Part shown: positions 26,492 through 35,198 of the stretch, piece by piece
How positions within the stretch are numbered: the stretch's first letter is position 1
How the letters are laid out: every line of letters starts with the position of its first letter
NCBI RefSeq assembly: GCF_001905655.1
Contig: NZ_JMHT01000073.1
Location: forward strand, 62,001 to 126,000
Length of the DNA stretch: 64,000 bases
Source: Mycobacterium sp. ST-F2
Lineage (GTDB): Bacteria; Actinomycetota; Actinomycetes; Mycobacteriales; Mycobacteriaceae
Reading direction: 5' to 3'
Translations under genes and position numbers: made by a program
Notes under the pieces: generated by a model
Databases searched by the model: none
The model's input: only the letters and a program-made list of their open reading frames with translations
What the model was told of the DNA's origin: nothing

Positions 26492-27991
26492 TCAGCTGTC
26501 AGGGACGCCGATCCGCCGGTAGCGCTGCAGCCGCACCCCGAGCCGCTGCGCGGCAGGCACGGTGTGCAACGCGTGCAGCTCGGCGGCGATGGCCGACGAC
26601 ATCCGCGCGGTGAACCCGACCGGATCGTCGGCGGCGTCGGGTTCCTCGGGCACGATGACGTCGACGATCCCGGCCGTCAACAGGTCAGCAGCTCGAACAC
26701 CCTGGGCGGCAGCCAGTTCCGGGGCATGGTCGACGTCGCGGTAGACGATGGCGCTGGCGCCTTCCGGTGGCAGCGGAGCCAGCCAGCCGTTCTGGGCGGC
26801 CAGCACGCGGTCGGCCGGGACCATCGCCAGCGCCGGGCCGCCGCTGCCCTGACCCAACAGCACCGACACCGTCGGCGTATCGAGCGTGACGAGTTCGGCG
26901 AGGCACAGCGCGATCTCCCCGGCGAGCCCGTCCTCCTCGGCCTGCTGCGACAGCGCGGGCCCGGCGGTGTCGATCACCAGCACCAGCGGCAGCTGCAAGC
27001 CGGCCGCCAGCGCCATGCCGCGACGGGCCTCCCGCAACGCGCGCGGCCCGACGAGGCCGCCGATCACGCGGCGCTGACCGACCACCACGGCGGGCTGCCC
27101 GCCGAACCGGGCCAGCGCCAGCAGCGTCGTTCCCGATTCGCCGCGCCCGGTCCCGGACAGCAGCACCCGGTCCGTCGCCCCGTGCGCCAGCAGGTAGTCC
27201 ACCCCTGGCCGGTCCGCGCGCCGCGACGCCTCCACCGACTCCCACGCCGGCACTTCAGGGATTTGTGCACGATTTTCCGCGCCCACCGCGGATTTTCGTG
27301 CACAAATCCCTGGGTCGGGCGGGTCCGCGACCACCGTCAAAACCCGATTCACGACGCCGCGCAGCTTGTCGAGCGGGACGACGCTGTCGATCACGCCATG
27401 GGCGAACAGGTGCTCGGCGGTCTGCACGCCGTCAGGGAACGGCTCGCCGTACAGGTGCTCGTAGACACGCGGCCCGAGGAACCCGATCAGCGCGCCCGGT
27501 TCGGCCGCGGTGAGGTGCCCGAGCGATCCCCACGACGCAAACACCCCGCCGGTCGTCGGATGCCGCAGATACACCAGGTACGGCAGGTGCGCCTTCTTGT
27601 GCAGCTCGACGGCCGCGGCGATCTTCACCATCTGCAGGAACGCGACGGTGCCCTCCTGCATGCGCGTCCCGCCCGAGGATGGCGACGCGATCAGCGGCAA
27701 GCCGAGGGCCGTCGCGCGCTGCACGGAAGCGGTGATCCGCTCGGCGGCGGCCACCCCGATCGAGCCGGCCAGGAAGTCGAACTCGCAGGCCAGCACGGCC
27801 ACGCGCCGACCGGAGACGGTGCCCTCACCGGTCAGGACCGACTCGTCCAGCCCGGTGCGCAACGTCGCGTCGGCCAGCTCGGCGCGGTAATCGTCGCTGA
27901 CGGCCACCTCCAGTGGCGGGCCGTCCCAGCTGCGGAACGATCCGTCGTCGAGGATGGCGTCGAAGAACTGACGGGCTCCGGTCCGACTCAC
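26492..27991 (-). CDS. accD3: Acyl-CoA carboxylase carboxyltransferase subunit AccD3
   Basis: A 499-residue carboxyltransferase-type protein with an N-terminal half (about 1-225) holding SSGGTRMQEGTVAFLQMVK and a C-terminal half (about 248-499) with VIDTAGPALSQQAEEDGLAGEIA. These are the two crotonase-like halves of acetyl-CoA carboxylase beta/alpha type subunits. In mycobacteria AccD3 (Rv0904c) is the least understood of the AccD set. The linker between the halves, residues about 227-246, is encoded by a palindromic repeat that also occurs at 30749-30797. In M. tuberculosis this gene is next to prrA; here they are 20 kb apart. Confidence 0.88.
   Translation of the reverse strand: MSRTGARQFFDAILDDGSFRSWDGPPLEVAVSDDYRAELADATLRTGLDESVLTGEGTVSGRRVAVLACEFDFLAGSIGVAAAERITASVQRATALGLPLIASPSSGGTRMQEGTVAFLQMVKIAAAVELHKKAHLPYLVYLRHPTTGGVFASWGSLGHLTAAEPGALIGFLGPRVYEHLYGEPFPDGVQTAEHLFAHGVIDSVVPLDKLRGVVNRVLTVVADPPDPGICARKSAVGAENRAQIPEVPAWESVEASRRADRPGVDYLLAHGATDRVLLSGTGRGESGTTLLALARFGGQPAVVVGQRRVIGGLVGPRALREARRGMALAAGLQLPLVLVIDTAGPALSQQAEEDGLAGEIALCLAELVTLDTPTVSVLLGQGSGGPALAMVPADRVLAAQNGWLAPLPPEGASAIVYRDVDHAPELAAAQGVRAADLLTAGIVDVIVPEEPDAADDPVGFTARMSSAIAAELHALHTVPAAQRLGVRLQRYRRIGVPDS
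27256..27312. repeat. Palindromic element copy 1, inside accD3
   Basis: A 57-bp near-perfect palindrome. The outer arms CAGGGATTTGTGCACGA and the matching complement are 17 bp, then a 4-nt internal mismatch, then CCGCG/CGCGG closing a 5-nt loop. It shares nearly all of its length with the intergenic copy at 30749-30797. On the minus strand it is translated in frame as GICARKSAVGAENRAQIPEV. Confidence 0.9.
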
Positions 27992-28008
27992 CCGGACAGG
28001 CTAATCGG

Positions 28009-28815
28009 CTACCGCCCCGCCCCGGTCCACACTTCGTCGTTTCGCGTCCGGCGTCTGACCTCGGCGGCCTGATCCTTCACCCACATGTCTTCGAACCGCT
28101 GCCCCTCCGGCTCGCGGCGAATGCGGTTCATCGCCCGGCTCAGCCACTTCGGCGGGGTGGCCGGCTCGTACATCGGCAGCGCCGAGGCGAGGGAGTACAG
28201 CGTCTTGAGCACGACGAACACCCCGAACATCCGGGCGGGTGAGTTGGTCACCGCGGCGGCGAAGATGCCGAAGATCAGCGCGAGATGCACCACCCCGACC
28301 CGCCCGAAGCTGCGATTGGCGGTCTGCTCGAGCACGCCGAATGACCAGCGGCGCAGGTACGGCACATCCACCAGGAAATCGACCGCGACGATGACGAGCA
28401 TCTGCAGGCAGCCGATGCCCGCGGCGCGCCAGTCCAGGCCGACCAGCTCGGCGTTCCCGTTGTGCGTGAGGATCAGCAGGATCACCGCGATGAAGACGCC
28501 GTGCGCCGCGCAGAACACCGCGTTGATGAAGAAGAACCCCTTGATGAAGGAACCGGGCTTGCCTTGGGGCCCCTTCGACTGCGGCGCTTCGTACCGGAAA
28601 TGCCCGCGGCGCGGGTTCCACCGCTGCTGCAGGACGCCGCGGGCGTAGATGAACAGCAATCCGGCGACGGTCTCGAACCAGTAGACGATCAACGTCGTCG
28701 CCGCGGACCACTCCTGCGTGAACCAGCCGACCGCGGGGATCGCGTTGGCCGCGACCAGCGTCAACAGATGGGCGAACTGATTCGCCCGGGGTTGCTCGGG
28801 TGGACTGGGCGGCAC
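28009..28815 (-). CDS. Multi-pass membrane protein, DUF6498-like
   Basis: A 268-residue integral membrane protein with about five or six hydrophobic segments. The first part (LLTLVAANAIPAVGWFTQEWSAATTLIVYWFETVAGLLF) resembles the DUF6498 pattern as I remember it, with a membrane segment rich in Trp followed by a YWFE box. The C-terminus is cytoplasmic and charged (FEDMWVKDQAAEVRRRTRN). The GTG at 28815 is the chosen start because upstream sequence in frame is not hydrophobic or conserved-looking. Function is unknown. It sits 17 nt before accD3 in transcription order. Confidence 0.7.
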   Translation of the reverse strand: MPPSPPEQPRANQFAHLLTLVAANAIPAVGWFTQEWSAATTLIVYWFETVAGLLFIYARGVLQQRWNPRRGHFRYEAPQSKGPQGKPGSFIKGFFFINAVFCAAHGVFIAVILLILTHNGNAELVGLDWRAAGIGCLQMLVIVAVDFLVDVPYLRRWSFGVLEQTANRSFGRVGVVHLALIFGIFAAAVTNSPARMFGVFVVLKTLYSLASALPMYEPATPPKWLSRAMNRIRREPEGQRFEDMWVKDQAAEVRRRTRNDEVWTGAGR

Positions 28816-28897
28816 GCGCCAATCGTCGCACCTGAACACCGGCGCTACTCCGCAACGCGGCTCGGCGCTCGATCGGCGCACCGCCTAGGCTGGCCCA

Positions 28898-29632
28898 ATG
28901 ATCGGAGTGACCCGGGACGGCAATGTCCTGACCCTGGAAATGCAGCGCCCCGAGCGGCGCAACGCGCTCAACGCCGCGCTCGTCGACGGCGTACGTGAAG
29001 AAATCGAGAAGGCCTCGCCGGCGGACACCCGCGCCATCGTGCTGACCGGGCAGGGCACCGTGTTCAGCGCGGGCGCCGACCTGTCCGACGCCGAGGGGGT
29101 GGCCAGGGAACTGCCGGACAAGGCGCTGGCCCTGAACCTGGCCATCGACGCCAGCCCGATCCCGATCATCGCGGCGCTCAACGGTCCCGCGATCGGCGCG
29201 GGCGTCATCCTGGCCATGATCTGCGACCTGCGGGTCGCCGCACCGGGCGTGTACTTCCAGTTCCCGATCGCCAAATACGGACTGGCGCTGGACAACTGGA
29301 GCATCCGCCGGCTGACGTCGCTGGTCGGCCACGGCCGGGCCCGCGCCATGCTGCTCGCCGCCGAGCGCCTCGACTTCGACACCGCCCTGCAGACCGGCAT
29401 GATCAACCGCACCGGCACGCTGGCCGACGCGCAGGCCTGGGCCGCCGAGATCGCGGGCTACGCGCCGCTGTCGCTGGCGCACTCGAAGCGCGTCCTCAAC
29501 GACGACGGTGCCTACGACACCGTCCGCGGCGAACACACCCGCATGTTCAACAAGGCCTGGGCCAGCCCCGACGTGATCGAGGCGCAGGTGGCCCGATTCG
29601 AGAAGCGGGCGCCGAGGTTCCAGGGCGCCTGA
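28898..29632 (+). CDS. echA6: Enoyl-CoA hydratase/isomerase-family protein EchA6
   Basis: A 244-residue crotonase-fold protein in the position of Rv0905. The oxyanion-hole regions are RPERRNALNAALV / SAGADLSD and ALNGPAIGAGVILAMICDLRVA. The position that is Glu in active hydratases is not obvious in IAKYGLALDNWSIRRL, in line with reports that M. tuberculosis EchA6 binds acyl-CoA and shuttles fatty acids to mycolate synthesis rather than hydrating enoyl-CoA. The stop overlaps the ATG of the next gene by 1 nt. Confidence 0.9.
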   Translation: MIGVTRDGNVLTLEMQRPERRNALNAALVDGVREEIEKASPADTRAIVLTGQGTVFSAGADLSDAEGVARELPDKALALNLAIDASPIPIIAALNGPAIGAGVILAMICDLRVAAPGVYFQFPIAKYGLALDNWSIRRLTSLVGHGRARAMLLAAERLDFDTALQTGMINRTGTLADAQAWAAEIAGYAPLSLAHSKRVLNDDGAYDTVRGEHTRMFNKAWASPDVIEAQVARFEKRAPRFQGA

Positions 29633-30747
29633 TGCTGCGACGGGCACTGCGGCTGATGTGGGGAACGGCGGCGCTGGCAGCCGGCGGCTGGGTGTTGCGG
29701 GCGCTCAATGGCGCGCCCGCCGCACTCGGCGCCGGCCCCGTGGACATCAACGCGGTGGCGGCGAACTCGCCCAACTATCACGACGGGGTGTTCGTCAACC
29801 TCGAGCCGCCGTCGGGCACCGAACTGAGCCGCGAACAGCAGGCCGGGCTGGTGCGTGACCTGCTGGCCAGCAGCGCGCTGCAGCGCCCGCCGATGCCCAT
29901 CCCGCTGGTGGTGCCCGATCCGGGCCGCCCGGCGGGCGACCTCGCGGTCACCTGGTTCGGGCACTCCTCGGCGCTGATCGAGATCGACGGCTACCGCGTG
30001 CTGGCCGACCCGGTGTGGAGCCGACGATGCTCCCCGTCCCGGCGGGTCGGACCGCAGCGGCTCCACGAGGTTCCGGCGCCGTTGGAGGCGCTGCCGGCCG
30101 TCGACGCGGTGATCATCAGCCACGACCATTACGACCACCTCGACATCGACACCGTCACGCAGCTGGCCAGCATGCAGCGGGCCAAGTTCTTCGTGCCGCT
30201 GGGCATCGGCGCACACCTGCGGTGGTGGGGCATCCCGGCCGAGCGCATCGTCGAACTCGACTGGAACCAGAGCGCCAAGCTCGGCGAGCTGACCCTGGTC
30301 TGCACCCCGGCCCGGCATTTCTCGGGACGCTTCCTGACCCGCAACACCACCCTGTGGGCGTCGTGGGCGTTGATCGGCCCGCAGCACCGGGCGTTCTTCG
30401 GCGGCGACACCGGCTACACCAAGAGCTTCGGGGACATCGGCGCCGACCACGGGCCGTTCGACCTGACCCTCATGCCCATCGGCGCGTACCACCCGGGCTG
30501 GCCGGACATCCACATGAACCCGGAGTTCGCGGTCCGGGCGCATCGTGATGTGACCGACAGCGGCCTGCTGGTGCCGATCCACTGGGCGACGTTCCGGCTG
30601 GCGCCGCACCCGTGGTCCGAGCCGGTCGAGCGGATGATCGTCGCCGCGCGCGACGAATCGGTGGACGTGGCCGTGCCCATGCCGGGCCAACGGCTGGAAC
30701 CGGCGCGGCTGCCGGGGCTGGATGAGTGGTGGCGGCCGTCTCAATAG
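29632..30747 (+). CDS. Metallo-beta-lactamase-fold lipid hydrolase, NAPE-PLD/Rv0906-like
   Basis: A 371-residue MBL-fold protein. The N-terminus is weakly hydrophobic (ALRLMWGTAALAAGGWVLRAL), a possible membrane anchor or signal. The metal motif is ISHDHYDHLD (HxHxDH), with further ligands in CTPARHFSGRFL and FFGGDTGY, and a late His in VPIHWATFRLAPHPWSEP. This set is that of the NAPE-PLD group of phosphodiesterases. It matches the Rv0906 position after echA6. The natural substrate in mycobacteria is not settled; a lipid phosphodiester is the family expectation. Confidence 0.88.
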   Translation: MLRRALRLMWGTAALAAGGWVLRALNGAPAALGAGPVDINAVAANSPNYHDGVFVNLEPPSGTELSREQQAGLVRDLLASSALQRPPMPIPLVVPDPGRPAGDLAVTWFGHSSALIEIDGYRVLADPVWSRRCSPSRRVGPQRLHEVPAPLEALPAVDAVIISHDHYDHLDIDTVTQLASMQRAKFFVPLGIGAHLRWWGIPAERIVELDWNQSAKLGELTLVCTPARHFSGRFLTRNTTLWASWALIGPQHRAFFGGDTGYTKSFGDIGADHGPFDLTLMPIGAYHPGWPDIHMNPEFAVRAHRDVTDSGLLVPIHWATFRLAPHPWSEPVERMIVAARDESVDVAVPMPGQRLEPARLPGLDEWWRPSQ

Positions 30748-30748
30748 C

Positions 30749-30797
30749 GATTTGTGCACGATTTTCCGCGCCTGCCGCGGATTTTCGTGCACAAATC
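30749..30797. repeat. Palindromic element copy 2, between the MBL gene and ctpE
   Basis: A 49-bp palindrome with arms starting GATTTGTGCACGATTTTCCG, closing on the loop CCTGC. It differs from the copy inside accD3 mainly in the loop. It begins 1 nt after the stop codon of the upstream gene and ends 23 nt before ctpE. Confidence 0.9.
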
Positions 30798-30820
30798 CCG
30801 ACTCGGTGGGGGAATGACGG

Positions 30821-33229
30821 GTGACTGTCGACGATCCGGAACGTACGACGGATCTCAGCGGACTGTCGGATGACGAGGTCGCCCAGCGCGTCGCCGCCGG
30901 CCACACCAACGACGTCCCGACGCGGGCGGCCCGCAGCGTCTCGGAGATCATCCGCGCCAACGTCTTCACGCGGATCAACGCGATCCTCGGGACGCTGTTC
31001 CTGATCGTGCTCGCGACGGGCTCGGTGATCAACGGACTGTTCGGGCTGCTGATCGTCGCCAACAGCGCCATCGGCATCATCCAGGAGCTGCGGGCCAAGC
31101 AGACCCTCGACCGGCTGGCCATCGTCGGACAGGCAAAACCGTTGGTGCGCAGGCAGTCCGGTACCCAGGAACGGCCCGCCGGCGAGGTGGTGCTCGACGA
31201 TGTCATCGAGCTCGGCCCGGGCGACCAGATCGTGGTCGACGGCGTCGTGCTGGAAGCCGCCAACCTCGAGGTCGACGAGTCACTGCTCACCGGTGAGGCC
31301 GACGCCATCGACAAGGCCGTCGGCGACACCGTCATGTCGGGCAGCTTCGTCGTCGCCGGGAGCGGTTCCTACCGCGCCACGAAAGTGGGTCGCGCGGCAT
31401 ACGCGGCCCAATTGGCTGCCGAGGCAAGCAAATTCACCCTGGTCAAGTCCGAGCTGCGCAGCGGTATCAACACCATTCTGCGGTTCATCACCTACCTGCT
31501 CTGGCCGGCCGGGGCGCTCATCATCTACACCCAGCTGTTCACCGTCACCGGCGTGGGCTGGAAAGAGTCGGTACTGCGGACGGTCGGTGCGCTGGTGCCG
31601 ATGGTGCCCGAAGGCCTGGTGCTCATGACGTCGCTGGCATTCGCCGTCGGGGTGGTCCGGCTGGGCCGGCGGCAATGCCTGGTGCAGGAGCTGCCGGCCA
31701 TCGAGGGCCTGGCCCGCGTCGACGTGGTGTGCGCCGACAAGACCGGCACGCTGACCGAAAACGGTATGCGGGTCAGTGATCTCAGCACTTTCACCACGGA
31801 TGACGCCGCGTCCGTACTTGCCCAGATGGCAGCCGACGACGTCCGGCCCAACGCCAGCATGGCCGCCATCGCCGAGGCCTACAAGTTGCCACCGGGCTGG
31901 ACCCAGACCGCGAACGCGCCGTTCAAATCGGCGACCAAGTGGAGCGGGGTGTCCTACGGCGAGCACGGCAACTGGGTGCTCGGTGCGCCCGACGTCCTGC
32001 TCGCGGCCGGTTCTCCCGAGGCCGAGCAAGCCGAACAGATCGGCGCCCAGGGCCTGCGGGTGCTGCTGCTCGGCTCCTCGGACCGCCCCGTCGACGCACC
32101 CGACGCACCCGGGGAAGTGACCCCCGCGGCACTGGTGACGCTCGAGCAGCGCGTCCGCCCCGATGCCGGCCAGACGCTGGACTACTTTGCGCAGCAGCAT
32201 GTCTCGGTCAAGGTGATCTCCGGTGACAATGCGGTGTCGGTGGGCGCGGTGGCCGGATCACTCGGGCTCAACGGTGAGACACTAGACGCCCGTCACCTGC
32301 CGGACGATCCAGAGCAGTTGGCCGAAACCGTCAGCGAATACACCACTTTCGGTCGCGTCCGACCGGACCAGAAGCGTGCCATGGTGTATGCCCTGCAGTC
32401 GCGTGGCCACACCGTCGCGATGACCGGCGACGGCGTCAACGACGTGCTGGCACTGAAAGACGCCGACATCGGCGTCGCGATGGGATCGGGCAGTTCGGCG
32501 ACGCGGGCCGTCGCGCAGATCGTCCTGCTGGACAACAAGTTCGCCACCCTGCCGTATGTGGTGGGGGAGGGCCGCCGGGTCATCGGCAACATCGAGCGCG
32601 TCTCGAACCTGTTCCTCACCAAGACGGTGTACTCGGTGCTGCTGGCAGTTCTCGTCGGGCTGGCGGGCCTGTCCGCCAGGTTCTTCGGCACCGAGCCGGT
32701 GCTCTATCCGTTCCAGCCCATTCACGTCACCATCGCGGCGTGGTTCACCATCGGCATTCCGGCATTCATCCTGTCGCTGGCGCCGAACAATGAACGGGCC
32801 CACCACGGTTTCGTGCGCCGGGTGATGACGGCCGCGCTGCCGTCGGGCCTGGTGGTGGGTGCCGCGACGTTCGCCTCGTACCTGCTGGCCTATCACGGGA
32901 AGTACGCGGACGCGGTCGAGCAGAACCAGGCGTCCACCGCCGCGCTGATCACGCTGCTGGTGTCGGCGGTGTGGGTGCTGGCGGTGGTGGCACGGCCGTA
33001 CCAGTGGTGGCGCGTTGTGCTGGTCGCGGCGTCGGCGTTGGCGTATGTGGTGATTTTTTCGATTCCCTGGGCGCAGCAACAGTTCATGCTCGATCCGTCG
33101 AACCTGGCGCTGACCTCGGCGGCCGTCGGAATCGGGCTGGTGGGCGCGGGTGCGATCGAGGTGCTGTGGTGGCTGCAGGGTCGCTGGCTGGGCGAGCCGC
33201 GACGGTTGTGGCGAACCGATGAGCAATGA
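30821..33229 (+). CDS. ctpE: P-type ATPase CtpE (Ca2+ transport)
   Basis: An 802-residue P-type ATPase. The phosphorylated Asp306 is in CADKTGTLTENG, the actuator motif is LLTGEADAID, the hinge is MTGDGVNDVLALKDADIGVAMGSG, and about ten TM helices fit the family. The N-terminus lacks metal-binding CxxC motifs. It corresponds to Rv0908; M. smegmatis CtpE has been reported as a calcium importer needed for cell-envelope integrity. The GTG start at 30821 lies 23 nt after a palindromic repeat. Confidence 0.93.
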   Translation: MTVDDPERTTDLSGLSDDEVAQRVAAGHTNDVPTRAARSVSEIIRANVFTRINAILGTLFLIVLATGSVINGLFGLLIVANSAIGIIQELRAKQTLDRLAIVGQAKPLVRRQSGTQERPAGEVVLDDVIELGPGDQIVVDGVVLEAANLEVDESLLTGEADAIDKAVGDTVMSGSFVVAGSGSYRATKVGRAAYAAQLAAEASKFTLVKSELRSGINTILRFITYLLWPAGALIIYTQLFTVTGVGWKESVLRTVGALVPMVPEGLVLMTSLAFAVGVVRLGRRQCLVQELPAIEGLARVDVVCADKTGTLTENGMRVSDLSTFTTDDAASVLAQMAADDVRPNASMAAIAEAYKLPPGWTQTANAPFKSATKWSGVSYGEHGNWVLGAPDVLLAAGSPEAEQAEQIGAQGLRVLLLGSSDRPVDAPDAPGEVTPAALVTLEQRVRPDAGQTLDYFAQQHVSVKVISGDNAVSVGAVAGSLGLNGETLDARHLPDDPEQLAETVSEYTTFGRVRPDQKRAMVYALQSRGHTVAMTGDGVNDVLALKDADIGVAMGSGSSATRAVAQIVLLDNKFATLPYVVGEGRRVIGNIERVSNLFLTKTVYSVLLAVLVGLAGLSARFFGTEPVLYPFQPIHVTIAAWFTIGIPAFILSLAPNNERAHHGFVRRVMTAALPSGLVVGAATFASYLLAYHGKYADAVEQNQASTAALITLLVSAVWVLAVVARPYQWWRVVLVAASALAYVVIFSIPWAQQQFMLDPSNLALTSAAVGIGLVGAGAIEVLWWLQGRWLGEPRRLWRTDEQ

Positions 33230-33278
33230 AGAATGAGCACGTTCACCGGACAATCCGGCAATAGATAGGGTGGGAATC

Positions 33279-33491
33279 ATGGGATTTCTGGACAAGGTGA
33301 AGGACCTGGCGGCGCAGAACGCCGACAAGGTCGAGGCCGCTATCGAGAAGGTCGGCGACATCGTCGACGAGAAGACCGAAGGCAAGTTCAAGGGCGTTGT
33401 CGACAGCGCTCAGGAGGCGGCGAAGAAGGCCGTCGCAGGGGACCAGCCTGCCGCTGAGGCTCCTGCCGAGGGGACGCAAGAACAGCAGTAG
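33279..33491 (+). CDS. Rv0909-like antitoxin of a type II toxin-antitoxin pair
   Basis: A 70-residue charged helical protein (MGFLDKVKDLAAQNADKVEA...). It matches the Rv0909 position and style: an amphipathic Lys/Glu/Ala-rich helix and a disordered C-terminal tail (PAAEAPAEGTQEQQ). It is followed after 2 nt by the Rv0910-like gene, the cognate toxin in M. tuberculosis. GTG at 33270 is an alternative start adding three residues. Confidence 0.8.
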   Translation: MGFLDKVKDLAAQNADKVEAAIEKVGDIVDEKTEGKFKGVVDSAQEAAKKAVAGDQPAAEAPAEGTQEQQ

Positions 33492-33493
33492 CC

Positions 33494-33931
33494 ATGGCAA
33501 AACTCGCAAGTTCCATCGAAGTACCGCTGTCGCCCGAAAAGGCCTGGGAGGCAGCGTCGGACCTCTCCCGGTATGACGACTGGCTGTCCATCCACCGGAT
33601 GTGGCGCAGCCCGTTGCCCGAGACCTTGGGGAAGGGCACGCAGATCTCGTCCGTCGTCGAGGTCAAGGGCATGCTGAACCGGGTCGACTGGACCATCGTG
33701 CACTACAACCCGCCGGGATCGTTGACTCTCAACGGTGTCGGCAAGGGTGGGGTCCGGGTCAAGTTGATGGCCAAGATCACGCCGGCCGAAGCGGGTTCGA
33801 ACGTGGCGTTCGACATCCACCTCGGCGGTCCGGCCCTGTTCGGGCCCATCGGCATGGTGGTGGCGGCCGCGCTGCGGTCCGACATCCACCGCTCGCTGGA
33901 CAAGTTCAAGGAGCTGTTCGCGTCGGTGTAG
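33494..33931 (+). CDS. Rv0910-like SRPBCC-fold toxin
   Basis: A 145-residue START/SRPBCC-fold protein (polyketide cyclase-like). The N-terminus KLASSIEVPLSPEKAWEAASDLSRYDDWL and middle NPPGSLTLNGVGKGGVRVKLMAKI fit the helix-grip fold. The C-terminus is an amphipathic helix. In M. tuberculosis the homologous pair Rv0909/Rv0910 has been described as antitoxin/toxin. The gene ends 9 nt before a textbook intrinsic terminator. Confidence 0.82.
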   Translation: MAKLASSIEVPLSPEKAWEAASDLSRYDDWLSIHRMWRSPLPETLGKGTQISSVVEVKGMLNRVDWTIVHYNPPGSLTLNGVGKGGVRVKLMAKITPAEAGSNVAFDIHLGGPALFGPIGMVVAAALRSDIHRSLDKFKELFASV

Positions 33932-33940
33932 ACCCGTCAG

Positions 33941-33979
33941 AAAAGGTGGCGAGAATCTTCGGATTCTCGCCACCTTTTT
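33941..33979 (+). terminator. UUCG-capped intrinsic terminator of the Rv0909/Rv0910 operon
   Basis: Perfect 17-bp arms AAAAGGTGGCGAGAATC / GATTCTCGCCACCTTTT with a TTCG tetraloop and a run of five Ts. Such canonical terminators are uncommon in mycobacterial DNA. The A-tract/T-tract symmetry means it would also work on the minus strand. Confidence 0.93.
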
Positions 33980-34063
33980 CCTGTCGACCAAGCCGCGATG
34001 AGTTTTCGGCCGCGCCGTTGTCTGTACCGGTGACCACTCCGTCACTCGTCTAGGGAGAACATC

Positions 34064-34834
34064 ATGGCCACTCGTACCGCAACCCCGCTGGGCGCGCCCG
34101 TCTGGATCGACCTCGCCACCTCGGATGTGGCCGGCGCCCAGGCGTTTTACCGCACAGTGCTGGGCTGGGACTACGAAAACCCCGGGCCCGGTTACGGCGG
34201 CTACCTCAACGCCCGGCGCGACGGCCGCTACGTAGGCGGCATGATGGCGAGCGACCCGGCGTGGAACGCCCCCGACGCCTGGACCGTGTATCTGCACACC
34301 GCTGACATCCAGGCCACGATCGACGCCGCGGTCGCCGCCGGCGCCACCACCTGCATTCCGGCCATGGAGGTGCCCGACAAGGGCTGGATGGCCATGCTGA
34401 CCGACCCGACGGGCGCGTTCTTCGGCCTGTGGCAGCCGACCGGCCACCAGGGCTTCGAGGCGTACGAAGAGGCGGGTGCCCCGGTGTGGTTCCAGCTGAC
34501 CACAACCGACTTCGCCAAGGCCACCGAGTTCTACACGACGGTGTTCGGCTGGCAGCTGCAGGTCGAGGCCGACAGCCCCGAGTTCCGCTACAGCAACGCC
34601 ATCTTCGACGGCGAGCCGCTGATCGGCGTGATGGACGGCTCCGTCATCCCCGGCCTGGACCGTTCCACGTGGAACGTCTTCCTCGGCAGCGACGATGTCG
34701 ACAAGACCATCGAACTGATCACCGCCAACGGCGGCTCTGTCGTGCGCGCCGCCGAGGACACGCCCTACGGCCGGCTGGCGGCCGTCACCGATCCGACGGG
34801 CGCCGCGTTCAACCTGTCGTCGATCAAGGGCTGA
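34064..34834 (+). CDS. Two-domain glyoxalase/VOC-superfamily protein, Rv0911-like
   Basis: A 256-residue protein made of two VOC modules. Module 1 begins GAPVWIDLATSDVAGAQAFYRTVLGW and module 2 GAPVWFQLTTTDFAKATEFYTTVFGW, each with the beta-alpha-beta pattern of the fold. The metal-ligand positions are not typical of glyoxalase I. It takes the Rv0911 position. The two near-identical module openings show internal duplication. The reaction is unknown. A 15-bp hairpin follows the stop. Confidence 0.87.
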   Translation: MATRTATPLGAPVWIDLATSDVAGAQAFYRTVLGWDYENPGPGYGGYLNARRDGRYVGGMMASDPAWNAPDAWTVYLHTADIQATIDAAVAAGATTCIPAMEVPDKGWMAMLTDPTGAFFGLWQPTGHQGFEAYEEAGAPVWFQLTTTDFAKATEFYTTVFGWQLQVEADSPEFRYSNAIFDGEPLIGVMDGSVIPGLDRSTWNVFLGSDDVDKTIELITANGGSVVRAAEDTPYGRLAAVTDPTGAAFNLSSIKG

Positions 34835-34844
34835 CCGCCGACCC

Positions 34845-34887
34845 GAGCTTGTGGCCGAACGTCGCGCGGGGTTTCGGCCACAAGCTC
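34845..34887 (+). terminator. Hairpin after the VOC protein gene
   Basis: Perfect 15-bp arms GAGCTTGTGGCCGAA and TTCGGCCACAAGCTC with a 13-nt loop, followed by ATTTTC. Confidence 0.8.
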
Positions 34888-34941
34888 ATTTTCGATCCCG
34901 AAAAAGTGTCCCGATCAGACCGGCGCGGTGCTCCTACCGAT

Positions 34942-35190
34942 ATGAACATCCATTGGCGGCACCAGCACCGGGCAACGACGACCTACGAGATCGTCGACCA
35001 GCTCCACGATCGCCACGCCGTGGGCGTCACGGCAGACCGCGTGGCGGCGACGGTCGCCGGCTGGCTCGCCGAACTGGATGTGCAGAGCCCGTTGACCGAC
35101 GAACTGGCCCGCGCGACGCAGCGCGGCGACTGGCCAACCACCCACACCATCTGCGATCAGCTGTCGATCGACCTCATGATCGCGGCGTGA
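34942..35190 (+). CDS. Small protein of unknown function
   Basis: An 82-residue protein beginning MNIHWRHQHRATTTYEIVDQL. It is hydrophilic and mostly helical, with no recognised motif. It stands alone between a terminator-like hairpin upstream and the convergent ion-channel gene. The ATG at 34942 is the first in frame after the hairpin; no strong ribosome site is visible. Confidence 0.5.
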   Translation: MNIHWRHQHRATTTYEIVDQLHDRHAVGVTADRVAATVAGWLAELDVQSPLTDELARATQRGDWPTTHTICDQLSIDLMIAA

Positions 35191-35198
35191 CGATGCCC

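Noticed and set aside
26453..28072. Long plus-strand frame across accD3
   Set aside because: Antisense shadow of accD3; the composition (Gln, His, Arg rich) is typical of such shadows.
30749..30797. Simple terminator of the metallo-hydrolase gene
   Set aside because: The same palindrome occurs inside accD3, so it is primarily a repeat element; a terminator effect remains possible but is not the main explanation.
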